Source: Chryseobacterium sp. LJ668 (GTDB taxonomy: Bacteria > Bacteroidota > Bacteroidia > Flavobacteriales > Weeksellaceae). Taken from it: a stretch of 64,000 nt of DNA. A model generated the notes under the pieces. That model was not told where the DNA came from. It saw only the letters and a program-made list of their open reading frames with translations, and did no database searches. Position 1 is the first letter of the stretch. Every line of letters starts with the position of its first letter. A program made the translations under genes and the position numbers. Location of the stretch: assembly GCF_019613955.1 (NCBI RefSeq), contig NZ_CP080443.1, positions 1,054,001 to 1,118,000 of the forward strand, read 5' to 3'. Positions 1 to 8,641 of this stretch are shown piece by piece.

Positions 1-156
1 AAATTTTATATGATTGCTTTTTTTCTAAAAAGACTTTTTTCCAAATAACGATTGATATTTCAGAATAGGAGACATTTATGAAAAATTCAAATAAAAATAG
101 TAGGTTTCAGAAAAGCTTTAAATGAATTACCTAAGACATAACAAATTATAAACCTG

Positions 157-927
157 ATGAAAATTTTAAACAAAATAAAAAAGAGCATATTTCCAAAATC
201 GCTCTCAGAAAACGCAACAACCAGTTTTGTTTTAGAGAAGACAGGAAATCAGATCTATACCGGTCCTTTCGCCGGATTGGCTATTCCTGATATTTTAAAG
301 CCAAATTTGAAATTAGCTGAGGCGCTTGGTTTATATGAATATGCTCTACATGGCTGTTTTTCAAACCTAATCAATAAAAATATAGAAAACATAATGGTAA
401 TTGGTGGCCATAAAGGTTATTATCCAGCAGGTTTGAGCAACCTCCTGAGACCAAACAACATGTATGTTTTTGAGATGGATTTGAATTTCCAACCACTTAT
501 TGACTCATGGATTGAAGTAAATAATCTAAAACCCTATCAAACTTTTGGTGAAGCTTCAGAAGAAATATTGCTTAATTGGACTGAAAGAATAGATTTCTTA
601 CTTATTGATTGCGAAGGTGCAGAAGATTTTTTATTGCAACCGCAGAAATTTAACTGGCAAAAAGAGACAGATATTCTGGTTGAAATTCATCATTTTTACA
701 ATAATAAGATATTAGGAAATTTAGTAACAAGATTCAAAGACACTCATGACCTGTTAATCATTTATGATGATATTTCAGAAAATGAAAAGATTCATAATGT
801 ATTAGAAGGTTTAGGAATAGAGGGATCTTTCCGAGGACAGCCCAATCACCGCTGGATTCTTGATGAGAACAACAATAAAATAATAACGGCAGGAATATTT
901 TTATATATGTCTGTAAAAAATACATAA
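157..927 (+). CDS. FkbM-like methyltransferase-fold protein
   Basis: This 256-residue protein resembles FkbM-type SAM-dependent methyltransferases. A glycine-rich SAM-binding loop (VIGGHKGYYPAG) lies at residues 81-92, an acidic strand end (VFEMD) near 104-108, and the FkbM-like motif IDCEGAE at 150-156. There is no signal peptide or membrane segment, so it is probably cytosolic. Its stop codon overlaps the start of the next gene (TAATG), so the two are translationally coupled. The context suggests methylation of a sugar or glycan, but the acceptor is unknown and a non-methylating relative is possible. The sequence upstream (1-156) shows no convincing promoter. Confidence 0.7.
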   Translation: MKILNKIKKSIFPKSLSENATTSFVLEKTGNQIYTGPFAGLAIPDILKPNLKLAEALGLYEYALHGCFSNLINKNIENIMVIGGHKGYYPAGLSNLLRPNNMYVFEMDLNFQPLIDSWIEVNNLKPYQTFGEASEEILLNWTERIDFLLIDCEGAEDFLLQPQKFNWQKETDILVEIHHFYNNKILGNLVTRFKDTHDLLIIYDDISENEKIHNVLEGLGIEGSFRGQPNHRWILDENNNKIITAGIFLYMSVKNT

Positions 928-1709
928 TGATCCCAAAAAAAATACATTACTGCTGGTTCGGGGGAAAACAAAAGCCAGATTCTTTCTTTCTTTGTTTAGC
1001 TTCATGGAAAAAAAATCTTCCTGACTATGAGATCATCGAGTGGAATGAAGCCAATTTTGACATCAATTGCTGTGAGTATGTTCGTCTAGCTGCTGAACAG
1101 AAAAAATGGGCTTTCGTATCAGATTATTCAAGAGCTTTGGCATTGTTTGAGCAAGGTGGTATTTATATGGATATTGATGTAGAAGTAAAATTTTCTTTAG
1201 ATGAATTTTTAGTCCATCGGGCTTTCTCAGGTTTTGAAATCAAAGGATCGCCATTTACAGCATTGTGGGGTACAGAAGCAGGGCATCCATGGCCAAAAAA
1301 AGTTTTAGACTTTTATAAAAACAAAACAGATTTTGATCTTACCACAAATACCGTTTTTGTTTCTGATCTTTTAGTAAATGAATATCAAGCTGATGCAGAA
1401 AGAGATGACTATCAGGAATTGGCAGATGGAATTGCAATCTATCCCTCTACTTACTTCTGTCTTGATCTACCAAAAAACTACGCGAGCCATCACTTTGTAG
1501 GAACCTGGCATGAAAGAGATACACCAAACCCTTTTAAGGATTTTGTACACGCCTATTTTCATGTCAAAAATGTAGCTGAAATCAAAGAAGGAAAAAAAGA
1601 AATTCATAATGTAATTAACAATATGAAAATGATCACTGCAGATGAAATTCTTGATCAGTTTCCATTAAGAATGTTAGTGAAATATATTATTAAACGTATA
1701 AAACGATAA
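927..1709 (+). CDS. GT32-family glycosyltransferase
   Basis: This 260-residue glycosyltransferase has the hallmarks of the GT32/OCH1-like family seen in capsule loci. The start MIPKKIHYCWFGG is typical, and the segment from residue 66 (DYSRALALFEQGGIYMDIDVE) holds the DxD metal and nucleotide-sugar binding motif at D82-D84. It probably acts at the cytoplasmic face, adding one sugar to a lipid-linked repeat unit. Donor and acceptor cannot be read from sequence. It is coupled to the FkbM-like gene by a 1-bp overlap of stop and start. Confidence 0.85.
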   Translation: MIPKKIHYCWFGGKQKPDSFFLCLASWKKNLPDYEIIEWNEANFDINCCEYVRLAAEQKKWAFVSDYSRALALFEQGGIYMDIDVEVKFSLDEFLVHRAFSGFEIKGSPFTALWGTEAGHPWPKKVLDFYKNKTDFDLTTNTVFVSDLLVNEYQADAERDDYQELADGIAIYPSTYFCLDLPKNYASHHFVGTWHERDTPNPFKDFVHAYFHVKNVAEIKEGKKEIHNVINNMKMITADEILDQFPLRMLVKYIIKRIKR

Positions 1710-1738
1710 GTTTTATTATTTTTGTAAAAACATATCTG

Positions 1739-1861
1739 ATGAACGATCAATTTGCAATTATTTATGCAACAAACCTTGAATTTATAAAGACATTTTTCCA
1801 AAATAAAAACACCCGTTTGCTAACGGAAATACGGCTGAAAAAATCATTAAAAAAGTTTTAG
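1739..1861 (+). CDS. possible 40-residue small ORF
   Basis: An ATG-started frame of 40 codons (MNDQFAIIYATNLEFIKTFF...) fills most of the gap between the GT32 gene and the SDR gene. It ends one base before the SDR start codon, the tight spacing expected for translational coupling. I recognise no domain. It may be a coupling leader peptide, a remnant of a lost gene, or chance in AT-rich DNA. The SDR frame has its own stop at 1848-1850, so this is not an N-terminal extension of the SDR. Confidence 0.25.
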   Translation: MNDQFAIIYATNLEFIKTFFQNKNTRLLTEIRLKKSLKKF

Positions 1862-1862
1862 A

Positions 1863-2546
1863 ATGATTGTAGGGAGAGGACTTATTGCTTCATTATTTAC
1901 AGACTGCGACAAAGAAGACACCATTTTTTTTGCATCCGGCGTATCAAATTCTTTAGAAACAAAAACCGAGGAGTTTCTCAGGGAAGAAAATTTAATCAGG
2001 AAAATCATTGCTCAACATTCTGATAAAATATTCGTTTATTTTTCTACCTGCAGCGTTTATGATTCTTCTAAAACCGGCAGCTTTTATCTTCTTCATAAGC
2101 TGAAAATGGAGCAGATTATTAAAAATACCATTGATAAATTTTTGATTTTGAGAGTGAGCAATGCTGTTGGAAAAGGAGGCAACCCCAATCTTCTGATGAA
2201 TTACATTGTGAATGCGGTAAAAAATAACGAGACCATCAATGTTCATACTAAAGCAACACGTAATTTGATTGATGCTGAAGATGTCAAGAATATTACATTT
2301 GACTTATTACAAAAAAATGAACTCAATAAAATCATCAATGTTGCTTATACTCAGAATTACTCTATTATAGAAATATTAGAAACCGTAGAGAATTTTTATA
2401 GCATCAAGCCTCAAATAAATTTAATCAGAAGTGGTGCCGGATATGACATACGGGTCGCGGAAATTGAGGAATACTTCCAAAAAAACAATATGATAAGCAA
2501 AGATATATATATTCAAAAAATACTAAAAAAATATTATTCAGAATAA
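1863..2546 (+). CDS. NAD-dependent epimerase/dehydratase (SDR family)
   Basis: This is a short extended-SDR protein of 227 residues of the type found in O-antigen and capsule loci. The nucleotide-binding loop is VGRGLIAS (3-10), the serine-containing strand is FSTCSVY (60-66), and the catalytic YxxxK is Y75/K79. A later conserved stretch, RNLIDAEDV, fits the family. It probably oxidises, reduces or epimerises a nucleotide sugar; the substrate is not predictable. An in-frame stop at 1848-1850 leaves ATG 1863 as the only reasonable start, and the Rossmann loop begins almost at the N-terminus. It converges on the asparagine synthetase gene. Confidence 0.75.
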   Translation: MIVGRGLIASLFTDCDKEDTIFFASGVSNSLETKTEEFLREENLIRKIIAQHSDKIFVYFSTCSVYDSSKTGSFYLLHKLKMEQIIKNTIDKFLILRVSNAVGKGGNPNLLMNYIVNAVKNNETINVHTKATRNLIDAEDVKNITFDLLQKNELNKIINVAYTQNYSIIEILETVENFYSIKPQINLIRSGAGYDIRVAEIEEYFQKNNMISKDIYIQKILKKYYSE

Positions 2547-2575
2547 ATATGTATCTTGAGATGACATCTGTATTA

Positions 2576-4402
2576 TTACTTTACATGCTCCTCCATCCAA
2601 ATACCCAATACCAAAAGAGACCAATGCTTATAATTATAATTTAAGTTTCTTTGCACCTCTTTGAAATCTAACTTTTGGAAAATTTTTGAATGTTGGTTTT
2701 TTAAAATCTTTGCTGAGAGTTTTTCCATGTCAGGAATTTTCAGCCATTTTTCTACAGGTGCTCCAAATCCTTGCTTTCGTTTCGTTAAAATATGATCTGT
2801 CAGTAATTCTCCGAAGGCTTTTCTCAGTATAATTTTGGTCTGATCAGCATTTACTTTATATTTTGCCGGAAGAGCAGAGCAGAATTCCACTAAATCTTTA
2901 TCTAAAAAGGGGGTTCTCAATTCAATAGAATGCATCATCGCAATTCGATCGTCTTTCACCATATAATCTCCAGGAATAATATTGGTGAGATCCATCTTCA
3001 TTGGTGTATTAAGATTGGTTTTATCTAATGAAAAACTATATATCTGTTCATACTCTGCATTTGATTTTAGCAGCAAAGTTGTTTCTCTTTTCGTGAAATT
3101 ATTATGTACTTTTTCTTTTTGATAAGCCACAATATCAGGAAATTTTGCTCTGAAAACTTTATCCAGAAAATAATCTTGCGCTTTTCTGAAACCTATCTTT
3201 TCACTAAAAGCAGATCCTATTTTATAAAAGGTAAGATATTTTGGATTCGCACTTCCTTTTTCCAGAATTTCTTTTTCTTTCTGATACCATTTGTACCCGC
3301 CAAAAAGCTCATCACCTGCGTTCCCTGTGATGACAACCGTTATGTTTTTTGCAGCCTCCTTACAGATGGCGTGTGTTGCCAAAATGGCTGTATCTGCAAG
3401 CGGCTCATCTAATTTTTTTAAGACTTCAATCAATAAATTGGGGATATTTTCATCTTTTAAAGAAACTTCTTTGTGGTTGGTATTGTATTTTTGAGATATG
3501 CTTCTTGCTTCCGGCATTTCATTCCATTCACCCTGATACTCAAAGCCTAATGTTGTAAGATTAGAATTATGCCTGGAAGACAGAGCTACCAATGTCCCCG
3601 AATCTAATCCACCACTTAAAAAAGCGCCTACTTTAACGTCAGCAATCAATTGTTTTTTTACAGATTTTTCAACGAGACTTTTAAATTTTCTTACAGCATC
3701 CTCTTCTGAAATATTGAGTTCTTCTTCAGGCAAATTCCAATATTGAGAAATTTCAATTTTTCCATCATCATATATGAGTTGTGAAGCTGGCGCTAAAACC
3801 TGAATATTTTTATAAATAGTTTGATGACTGTTGATATATGAATGCCTCAAAAAATGGGAGACAGCCTCGTCATTTAATTCTTCATTTACTAAACCTGTTG
3901 CCAAAATAGCTTTAATTTCAGATGCAAAAATAAATTCGCCGTTTTTTCCCGTTGCGAAGAAAAATGGCTTTTCTCCAAAACGGTCTCTTACGCAAAATAA
4001 TTGCTGTTTTTTTTCATCCCAAATTGCAACAGAAAACATTCCGTTTAAATATTTTGGAAGCTCAGAACCATATTTTTGATAAAGTGATAGAATCACTTCT
4101 GTGTCTGTATTGCTTTTATATGGGTATTCAGACAAATCATTTTTTAAATCCCGGTAGCCGTAAATCTCGCCGTTGAAAACAATACATTCTTTCTTTGTAT
4201 CCGAATACATCGGCTGATGCCCGTCTTCCGAAAGATCAACAATCGCCAATCTTCTGAAACCTAAAATGCAATTCTCAAAATATTCGTACCCTTCGTCATC
4301 CGGACCGCGATGAATAATAGAATCTGTCATTTTTTTCAGACCTATTTTATAAAAATCATCGTGTAAAATATTTTTTTTTACAATACCTGCAATTCCGCAC
4401 AT
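2576..4402 (-). CDS. asnB: asparagine synthetase (glutamine-hydrolysing)
   Basis: This 608-residue protein forms asparagine from aspartate, glutamine and ATP, or amidates another carboxylate. The N-terminal glutaminase domain starts MCGIAGIV with the nucleophile Cys2 and carries HRGPDDEG (31-38). The synthetase domain has the pyrophosphate loop SGGLDS at 263-268. Length and domain order are normal. Homologues within polysaccharide loci are often thought to amidate uronic acids, so a glycan role is plausible here, but asparagine synthesis cannot be excluded. It is transcribed alone, against its neighbours, from a TAAATTTG box at 4420-4427. Confidence 0.92.
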   Translation of the reverse strand: MCGIAGIVKKNILHDDFYKIGLKKMTDSIIHRGPDDEGYEYFENCILGFRRLAIVDLSEDGHQPMYSDTKKECIVFNGEIYGYRDLKNDLSEYPYKSNTDTEVILSLYQKYGSELPKYLNGMFSVAIWDEKKQQLFCVRDRFGEKPFFFATGKNGEFIFASEIKAILATGLVNEELNDEAVSHFLRHSYINSHQTIYKNIQVLAPASQLIYDDGKIEISQYWNLPEEELNISEEDAVRKFKSLVEKSVKKQLIADVKVGAFLSGGLDSGTLVALSSRHNSNLTTLGFEYQGEWNEMPEARSISQKYNTNHKEVSLKDENIPNLLIEVLKKLDEPLADTAILATHAICKEAAKNITVVITGNAGDELFGGYKWYQKEKEILEKGSANPKYLTFYKIGSAFSEKIGFRKAQDYFLDKVFRAKFPDIVAYQKEKVHNNFTKRETTLLLKSNAEYEQIYSFSLDKTNLNTPMKMDLTNIIPGDYMVKDDRIAMMHSIELRTPFLDKDLVEFCSALPAKYKVNADQTKIILRKAFGELLTDHILTKRKQGFGAPVEKWLKIPDMEKLSAKILKNQHSKIFQKLDFKEVQRNLNYNYKHWSLLVLGIWMEEHVK

Positions 4403-4419
4403 AGCTCATTAATATATGA

Positions 4420-4427
4420 CAAATTTA
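4420..4427 (-). promoter_or_regulatory. -7 promoter box for asnB
   Basis: TAAATTTG on the minus strand matches the Bacteroidota consensus TAnnTTTG and lies 17 bases before the asnB start codon. No clear -33 element was seen. Confidence 0.55.
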
Positions 4428-4530
4428 AACTTATTTATGGAATTTTTTTGAGCTTATACGTTTTACACAGGTGTAAATTATAAAGTTTCAAATTAATTTA
4501 ATAGAAATTATTTCAGATATTTGCAGCAAT

Positions 4531-5541
4531 ATGCAAGCACAACCTCTGATTTCGATTATTACAACGTATTATAACTCTGTGCAGTTAGGAGACTTTGTAA
4601 AGTCATCCATGAAATGTCTGCAAAACCAGACTTATCAAAACTTAGAATTAATCTGCGTAAATGATGGTTCTACAGATTCTACATTAGATGATTTAGAATA
4701 TTTTGCAAAGCAAGACCCAAGAATCAAAATTTACACAAAAGAAAATCAGAAGTACGCACAGTATTCAAAGGGTTACGGACAGGAAAAGGCTTCAGGAGAA
4801 TTTATTTTTCTTTTTGATCACGATGATCTCATTGATTTCGATACCATCGAAAAATGTTATCAAACATTTTTAATACATCCGGAACTTGATATTGTAAGCC
4901 CCATTGTAATTACAAAATTTACCGACGGAAACATCAAAAACATCCATAATATTTATCTTTCTGATTCACAAACGTTTGAATTTAAAAAATTTACTGGATC
5001 CCAGATTATCAAAGATACTGTAGGAAGGTATGACAACCATATCAGGGGATTATATAGAAAGGAAGTTTTCAAATCTCACTCTTTCGGTTTTACAGAGCCA
5101 CTTTTGAATGCGGATGAAATTGTAGAGAGGCTTATATATGAAAAAGCAAAATTTGTAGGAAACTGTGATGCCGTTTATACACATTACATCCATCCGGATT
5201 CATCTGCAAAATTATTATCTCCTAAAAGAATAGATTTTGTAAGAACAGATTCCTTACTGAGAAAAATTTTTAAAGAAAAAGGAATTTATGAGAACCGTAG
5301 GGCAATTTTTGAATTTATAGCATATAAAAATTTGGTCAATTCCCTTAAAATTTTCCATTATTTTTCTGAAAATATGAATAATGAAGAGTATACTAAACAA
5401 AGCCAAAGACTTCAGGAATCATACAATGGTTTAGACAAAGCAACTGTCATTTCTCAGTTTACCGGACTCGCAAAAATTTATAACTCAGTTCTTTTATCCA
5501 ATTTTTCTCTGCTATCATCTTTCTATAAATACAAAAAATAA
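4531..5541 (+). CDS. GT2-family glycosyltransferase
   Basis: This 336-residue protein has an N-terminal GT-A fold. It opens ISIITTYYNS, with the nucleotide-binding VNDGSTDST near 43-51 and the metal-binding DHDD at 96-99. About 200 C-terminal residues of unassigned, charged sequence follow. No membrane segments are evident. It stands alone between two divergent neighbours and ends two bases from the convergent GT2 gene. A near-consensus -7 box (GATATTTG, one mismatch) sits 7 bases before the ATG. Donor and acceptor are unknown. Confidence 0.85.
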   Translation: MQAQPLISIITTYYNSVQLGDFVKSSMKCLQNQTYQNLELICVNDGSTDSTLDDLEYFAKQDPRIKIYTKENQKYAQYSKGYGQEKASGEFIFLFDHDDLIDFDTIEKCYQTFLIHPELDIVSPIVITKFTDGNIKNIHNIYLSDSQTFEFKKFTGSQIIKDTVGRYDNHIRGLYRKEVFKSHSFGFTEPLLNADEIVERLIYEKAKFVGNCDAVYTHYIHPDSSAKLLSPKRIDFVRTDSLLRKIFKEKGIYENRRAIFEFIAYKNLVNSLKIFHYFSENMNNEEYTKQSQRLQESYNGLDKATVISQFTGLAKIYNSVLLSNFSLLSSFYKYKK

Positions 5542-5543
5542 AA

Positions 5544-6542
5544 TCATCTTTCAAAACGCCAGATAAATAGTTTGGCTGCCAAATCAACAGGAATGTTTTG
5601 GAAGAAGTTTTTCTTTTTAACATCTAATGGAAATTTTGCGCTGAAATACTCTAAAATATTTAATCTCACGAGTTTCTGCATTCTTGAAATATTAGTTTTA
5701 AGGTATTCTCCGTCTTTAAGAGCCTTCCATTGCATCACCAAGACCATCTCTTTGAAAAGTATAATTTTGCTTTTGATAAGCGTTTTTAATACCTTATTCT
5801 TTTCCTCTTTATACGATTTGGTCATGTAGTGGAGAATGGTTAGGTAGTTTTCAAAATTCTTTTTTTTCCTGTTAAAAATAACCGACTCACCATGAAGATA
5901 ATACAAATATGTAATGTCATCAATAATTGCTAAGGTATCTGTTTTTAGTAATAAATGGAAAAACCATAACTCATCTTGCGCAAACAATCCAGGCACAAAA
6001 TAAATTTCATTACTAATGATAAAGTCTTTTTTGAACAATTTATTCCATGACGAGGAAGGAAATCGTCCTTTGCTGTAAATTGAAAATATTTCAAGATTGG
6101 TATCGTAATATTTTTTTTCTGCGATGGTGGGAAAGCCGAAATCTTTAGTTGTATTGTCAAAGGTATTAATCCATCGATTTTGTGCTATAATGATCTGAGC
6201 ATCTGTTTTTAATGCGTTTTCAACCAACAATTGTATACAGTCTGACGTAATTTCGTCATCACTATCTAAAAAAAACACATATTCTCCCGCAGCTGCTTTT
6301 ATCCCGTTATTTCTTACAACAGAGAGCCCTGAATTTTCCTCATGTTCAATGATTCTGATGTTAAGGTTTTGATTAAGTGTCATAAAATCTCTTATAAGAA
6401 CCATACTGTTATCTGGCGTACAATCGTTAACAAGAATGATTTCTAAATTTCCATATGTTTGTTTTTTCACAGATTCCAGACATCTGATAATGAATTTTTC
6501 ACATTTAAAAACAGGGATAGAAATAGTCACTAAAGGATTCAT
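5544..6542 (-). CDS. GT2-family glycosyltransferase
   Basis: This 332-residue GT-A enzyme carries VTISIPVFKCE at 5-15, VNDCTPDNS at 38-46 and DSDD at 93-96. Its C-terminal half is basic (several KKKNF-type clusters), which may favour membrane association. It is convergent with the preceding GT2 gene, with a 2-bp gap and no terminator between them. It is transcribed from its own promoter (box at 6569-6576). The sugar transferred is not predictable. Confidence 0.85.
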   Translation of the reverse strand: MNPLVTISIPVFKCEKFIIRCLESVKKQTYGNLEIILVNDCTPDNSMVLIRDFMTLNQNLNIRIIEHEENSGLSVVRNNGIKAAAGEYVFFLDSDDEITSDCIQLLVENALKTDAQIIIAQNRWINTFDNTTKDFGFPTIAEKKYYDTNLEIFSIYSKGRFPSSSWNKLFKKDFIISNEIYFVPGLFAQDELWFFHLLLKTDTLAIIDDITYLYYLHGESVIFNRKKKNFENYLTILHYMTKSYKEEKNKVLKTLIKSKIILFKEMVLVMQWKALKDGEYLKTNISRMQKLVRLNILEYFSAKFPLDVKKKNFFQNIPVDLAAKLFIWRFER

Positions 6543-6568
6543 TGAGAGAATATAATTAATAATTCAAG

Positions 6569-6576
6569 CAAAAATA
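6569..6576 (-). promoter_or_regulatory. -7 promoter box for the GT2 gene
   Basis: TATTTTTG on the minus strand matches TAnnTTTG, 26 bases before the start codon at 6542. Confidence 0.5.
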
Positions 6577-6832
6577 TAGAAATAAAATTATATCATGATT
6601 GACACAATATATTAATTGCCTTTAGACCATTTGACATTCCGTTAAAATTTTTCCGTGATACGTTATTTGAGATGAAATTAAAAGATAATATTTAAAATAT
6701 CACAGCCAATTTCCGTAGACCTCTATCTTCTTTTTTGTAAATATTAGAAATTATTGTACTTTTAACGCCAAAGACACAAATTGATTCTAAAGCCAGGCGG
6801 TTTTGCATATTTCTGTATGGGATATATTAAAA

Positions 6833-6840
6833 TACATTTG
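6833..6840 (+). promoter_or_regulatory. possible -7 box for the aminotransferase operon
   Basis: TACATTTG matches TAnnTTTG and would give a leader of about 75 bases before the ATG at 6920. A TTTTG at 6801-6805 is upstream but spaced wider than usual for a -33 element. Confidence 0.35.
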
Positions 6841-6919
6841 GATAAATATTTAGAAAAAATTTCTGTCTCGTTTATTACCGAAATTGAATAATTTTTACTA
6901 ACACTGTTGTACTTGAACG

Positions 6920-8002
6920 ATGATTCCCATTACAAAACCTTTCTTACCCCCTATTGAAGAATATTCGCATTTTGTAAAAGGCATTTACAAAAGAGAGTGG
7001 TTGACAAATATGGGCCCTCTAGCCAGTCAATTGGAAATGGATATAAAAGATTACCTGAATGTCAAACATCTTTTGTTTGTTACAAATGGTACCATCGCCT
7101 TACATATGGCAATTAAAGCATTAAGTCTTACAGGGGAAATTATTACTACTCCTTTTTCATTTGTGGCCACCACAAGTTCTATAGTGTGGGAAAACTGTAA
7201 ACCTGTATTTGTTGATATTGATAAAAAGTCTTTAAATATTGATCCTAAAAAAATAGAATCTGCAATTACTGATAAAACTACAGCAATTTTAGCCACTCAC
7301 GTCTACGGAAATCCGTGTGATGTAGAAAATATTGAGAAAATTGCAGACAAATACAATCTAAAAGTGATTTACGACGGAGCTCATGCTTTCGGGGTAAAAA
7401 TTAAAGAAAAATCTATATTTGAGTACGGTGATATTTCGATTTGTTCTCTGCACACGACAAAGCTTTATCATTCTGTAGAAGGTGGTTTGATATTCACTAA
7501 AGATCCTGATTTATTAAAAAAACTCTCGCTTATAAGAAATTTTGGATTTTCAGATTTTAATTCTTTTTCTGAGCTTGGAATCAACGGAAAAAACTCTGAA
7601 TTTCATGCTGCCATGGGTTTGGCAAATCTAAAATATGTTACTTCAATTCTAGAGAAAAGGAAAATTTTGGCCACACAGTACACTAAATCATTAAGCACCT
7701 TAAAAGCTTATATTCCAGAGTGGCATCACGATTCAGAAAACAATAATACTTATTATCCTATAATTTTGGAAAGTGAAGAATTATTACTAAAAATAAAATC
7801 TGAACTTGATAAAAATGAGATTTTTACCAGAAGATACTTTTATCCTAGTCTCGCAGAAACGTTACCTTATATTGAAAAGCAAAAATTAGAAATTTCTCAT
7901 GATATCTCACGACGAGTACTATGCCTTCCTCTTTTTTATGATCTTACTTTAGAAGAAGTACACTTCATATGCAGATTAATACTAAGAGTTCAAAATAATT
8001 AA
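6920..8002 (+). CDS. DegT/DnrJ/EryC1/StrS sugar aminotransferase (VioA-like)
   Basis: This 360-residue PLP-dependent enzyme transfers an amino group to a 4-keto nucleotide sugar. TNGTIALHMA (55-64) and YDGAHAFG (151-158, D152 facing the pyridine nitrogen) are in place. The PLP lysine is K181 in LHTTKLYHSVEGG. The N-terminal pattern and this lysine region look to me most like VioA, which makes dTDP-4-amino-4,6-dideoxyglucose; a WecE-like galactose product is the alternative. The gene is followed after 3 bases by an acetyltransferase and then a GT56-like transferase, consistent with making, N-acetylating and adding a 4-amino-4,6-dideoxy sugar. Confidence 0.85.
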   Translation: MIPITKPFLPPIEEYSHFVKGIYKREWLTNMGPLASQLEMDIKDYLNVKHLLFVTNGTIALHMAIKALSLTGEIITTPFSFVATTSSIVWENCKPVFVDIDKKSLNIDPKKIESAITDKTTAILATHVYGNPCDVENIEKIADKYNLKVIYDGAHAFGVKIKEKSIFEYGDISICSLHTTKLYHSVEGGLIFTKDPDLLKKLSLIRNFGFSDFNSFSELGINGKNSEFHAAMGLANLKYVTSILEKRKILATQYTKSLSTLKAYIPEWHHDSENNNTYYPIILESEELLLKIKSELDKNEIFTRRYFYPSLAETLPYIEKQKLEISHDISRRVLCLPLFYDLTLEEVHFICRLILRVQNN

Positions 8003-8005
8003 TAT

Positions 8006-8641
8006 ATGTTGATCGTTGGTGCCAAAGGTTTTGCAAAAGAAGTATTAGAAATATGTCATCAGAATAATGAGATAGACAACCTCGTATTTTATGATGATGT
8101 GAATGATAATTCGAATGGTCTGTTGTATGGGAAGTTTCCAATTTTGAAATCGTTAGAAGAAGCTAGAGATTATTTTGAAAAAATTGATACAAGATTTACT
8201 ATTGGAATTGGCAATCCTAAGTTGAGAATAAAGTTATTTGAAAAATTTATGAAACTTGGAGGAACGTTCACCTCAACTATTAGTAAAGATACGGAGAGTG
8301 GCAGTTATGGTGTAGAAATAGGAATTGGATGTAATATTCTTTCCGGCGTTAAAATATCAAACGACGTTATAATCGGAAAAGGTGCTATAATATATTACAA
8401 CTCAATCATCACACATGACGTTGTAATTGGAGAGTTTGTAGAACTGTCTCCTGGTACAACAGTACTCGGCCGATCAAAAATTGGTGATTTCACACAAATA
8501 GGAAGTGGAGCAATTATTTTTCCTGATCTGGTGATCGGTAATAATGTAGTAATTGGTGCAGGAGCTGTCGTCACTCAAAGCCTACCCGACAATTGCGTAG
8601 CAGTAGGGATTCCTGCAAAAATTATAAAAATAAATGAGTAG
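8006..8641 (+). CDS. NeuD/PglD-type sugar N-acetyltransferase
   Basis: This 211-residue protein has the two-part layout of the NeuD/PglD/VioB family. An N-terminal Rossmann-like UDP/dTDP-sugar binding region (LIVGAKGFAKE, 2-12) precedes a left-handed beta-helix of hexapeptide repeats from about residue 95 to the C-terminus. H137 in the segment SIITHDVVIGEF aligns by eye with the catalytic histidine of PglD. It likely acetylates the amino sugar made by the preceding aminotransferase, using acetyl-CoA. Its 3' end overlaps the next gene by 8 bp, so the three genes form one translation unit. Confidence 0.83.
   Translation: MLIVGAKGFAKEVLEICHQNNEIDNLVFYDDVNDNSNGLLYGKFPILKSLEEARDYFEKIDTRFTIGIGNPKLRIKLFEKFMKLGGTFTSTISKDTESGSYGVEIGIGCNILSGVKISNDVIIGKGAIIYYNSIITHDVVIGEFVELSPGTTVLGRSKIGDFTQIGSGAIIFPDLVIGNNVVIGAGAVVTQSLPDNCVAVGIPAKIIKINE

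Larger units (their letters stand above)
6543..6919. other. 377-base gene-free stretch between divergent operons
   Basis: No credible gene lies between the GT2 gene on the minus strand and the aminotransferase gene on the plus strand. It holds a minus-strand -7 box (6569-6576), a plus-strand box TACATTTG (6833-6840), and a 24-codon ATG frame at 6817-6891 without recognisable content. The rest is AT-rich sequence in which I see no hairpin or repeat worth naming. Confidence 0.6.

Noticed and set aside
1..48. Open frame at the left edge ending KRLFSK and a stop, possibly the end of a gene cut by the window
   Set aside because: Only 15 codons are visible, and another frame stays open about as long (to 68), so no gene can be supported.
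78..125. Fifteen-codon ATG frame before the FkbM-like gene
   Set aside because: Very short, Lys/Asn-rich and expected by chance in this base composition.
1863..2546. Truncated or frameshifted SDR gene, because the protein has only 227 residues
   Set aside because: The Rossmann loop, serine strand, YxxxK and C-terminal region are all present in one frame, and short SDRs of this type occur in capsule loci.
6817..6891. Twenty-four-codon ATG frame in the 377-base spacer
   Set aside because: No recognisable sequence, and the TACATTTG box at 6833 lies inside it.
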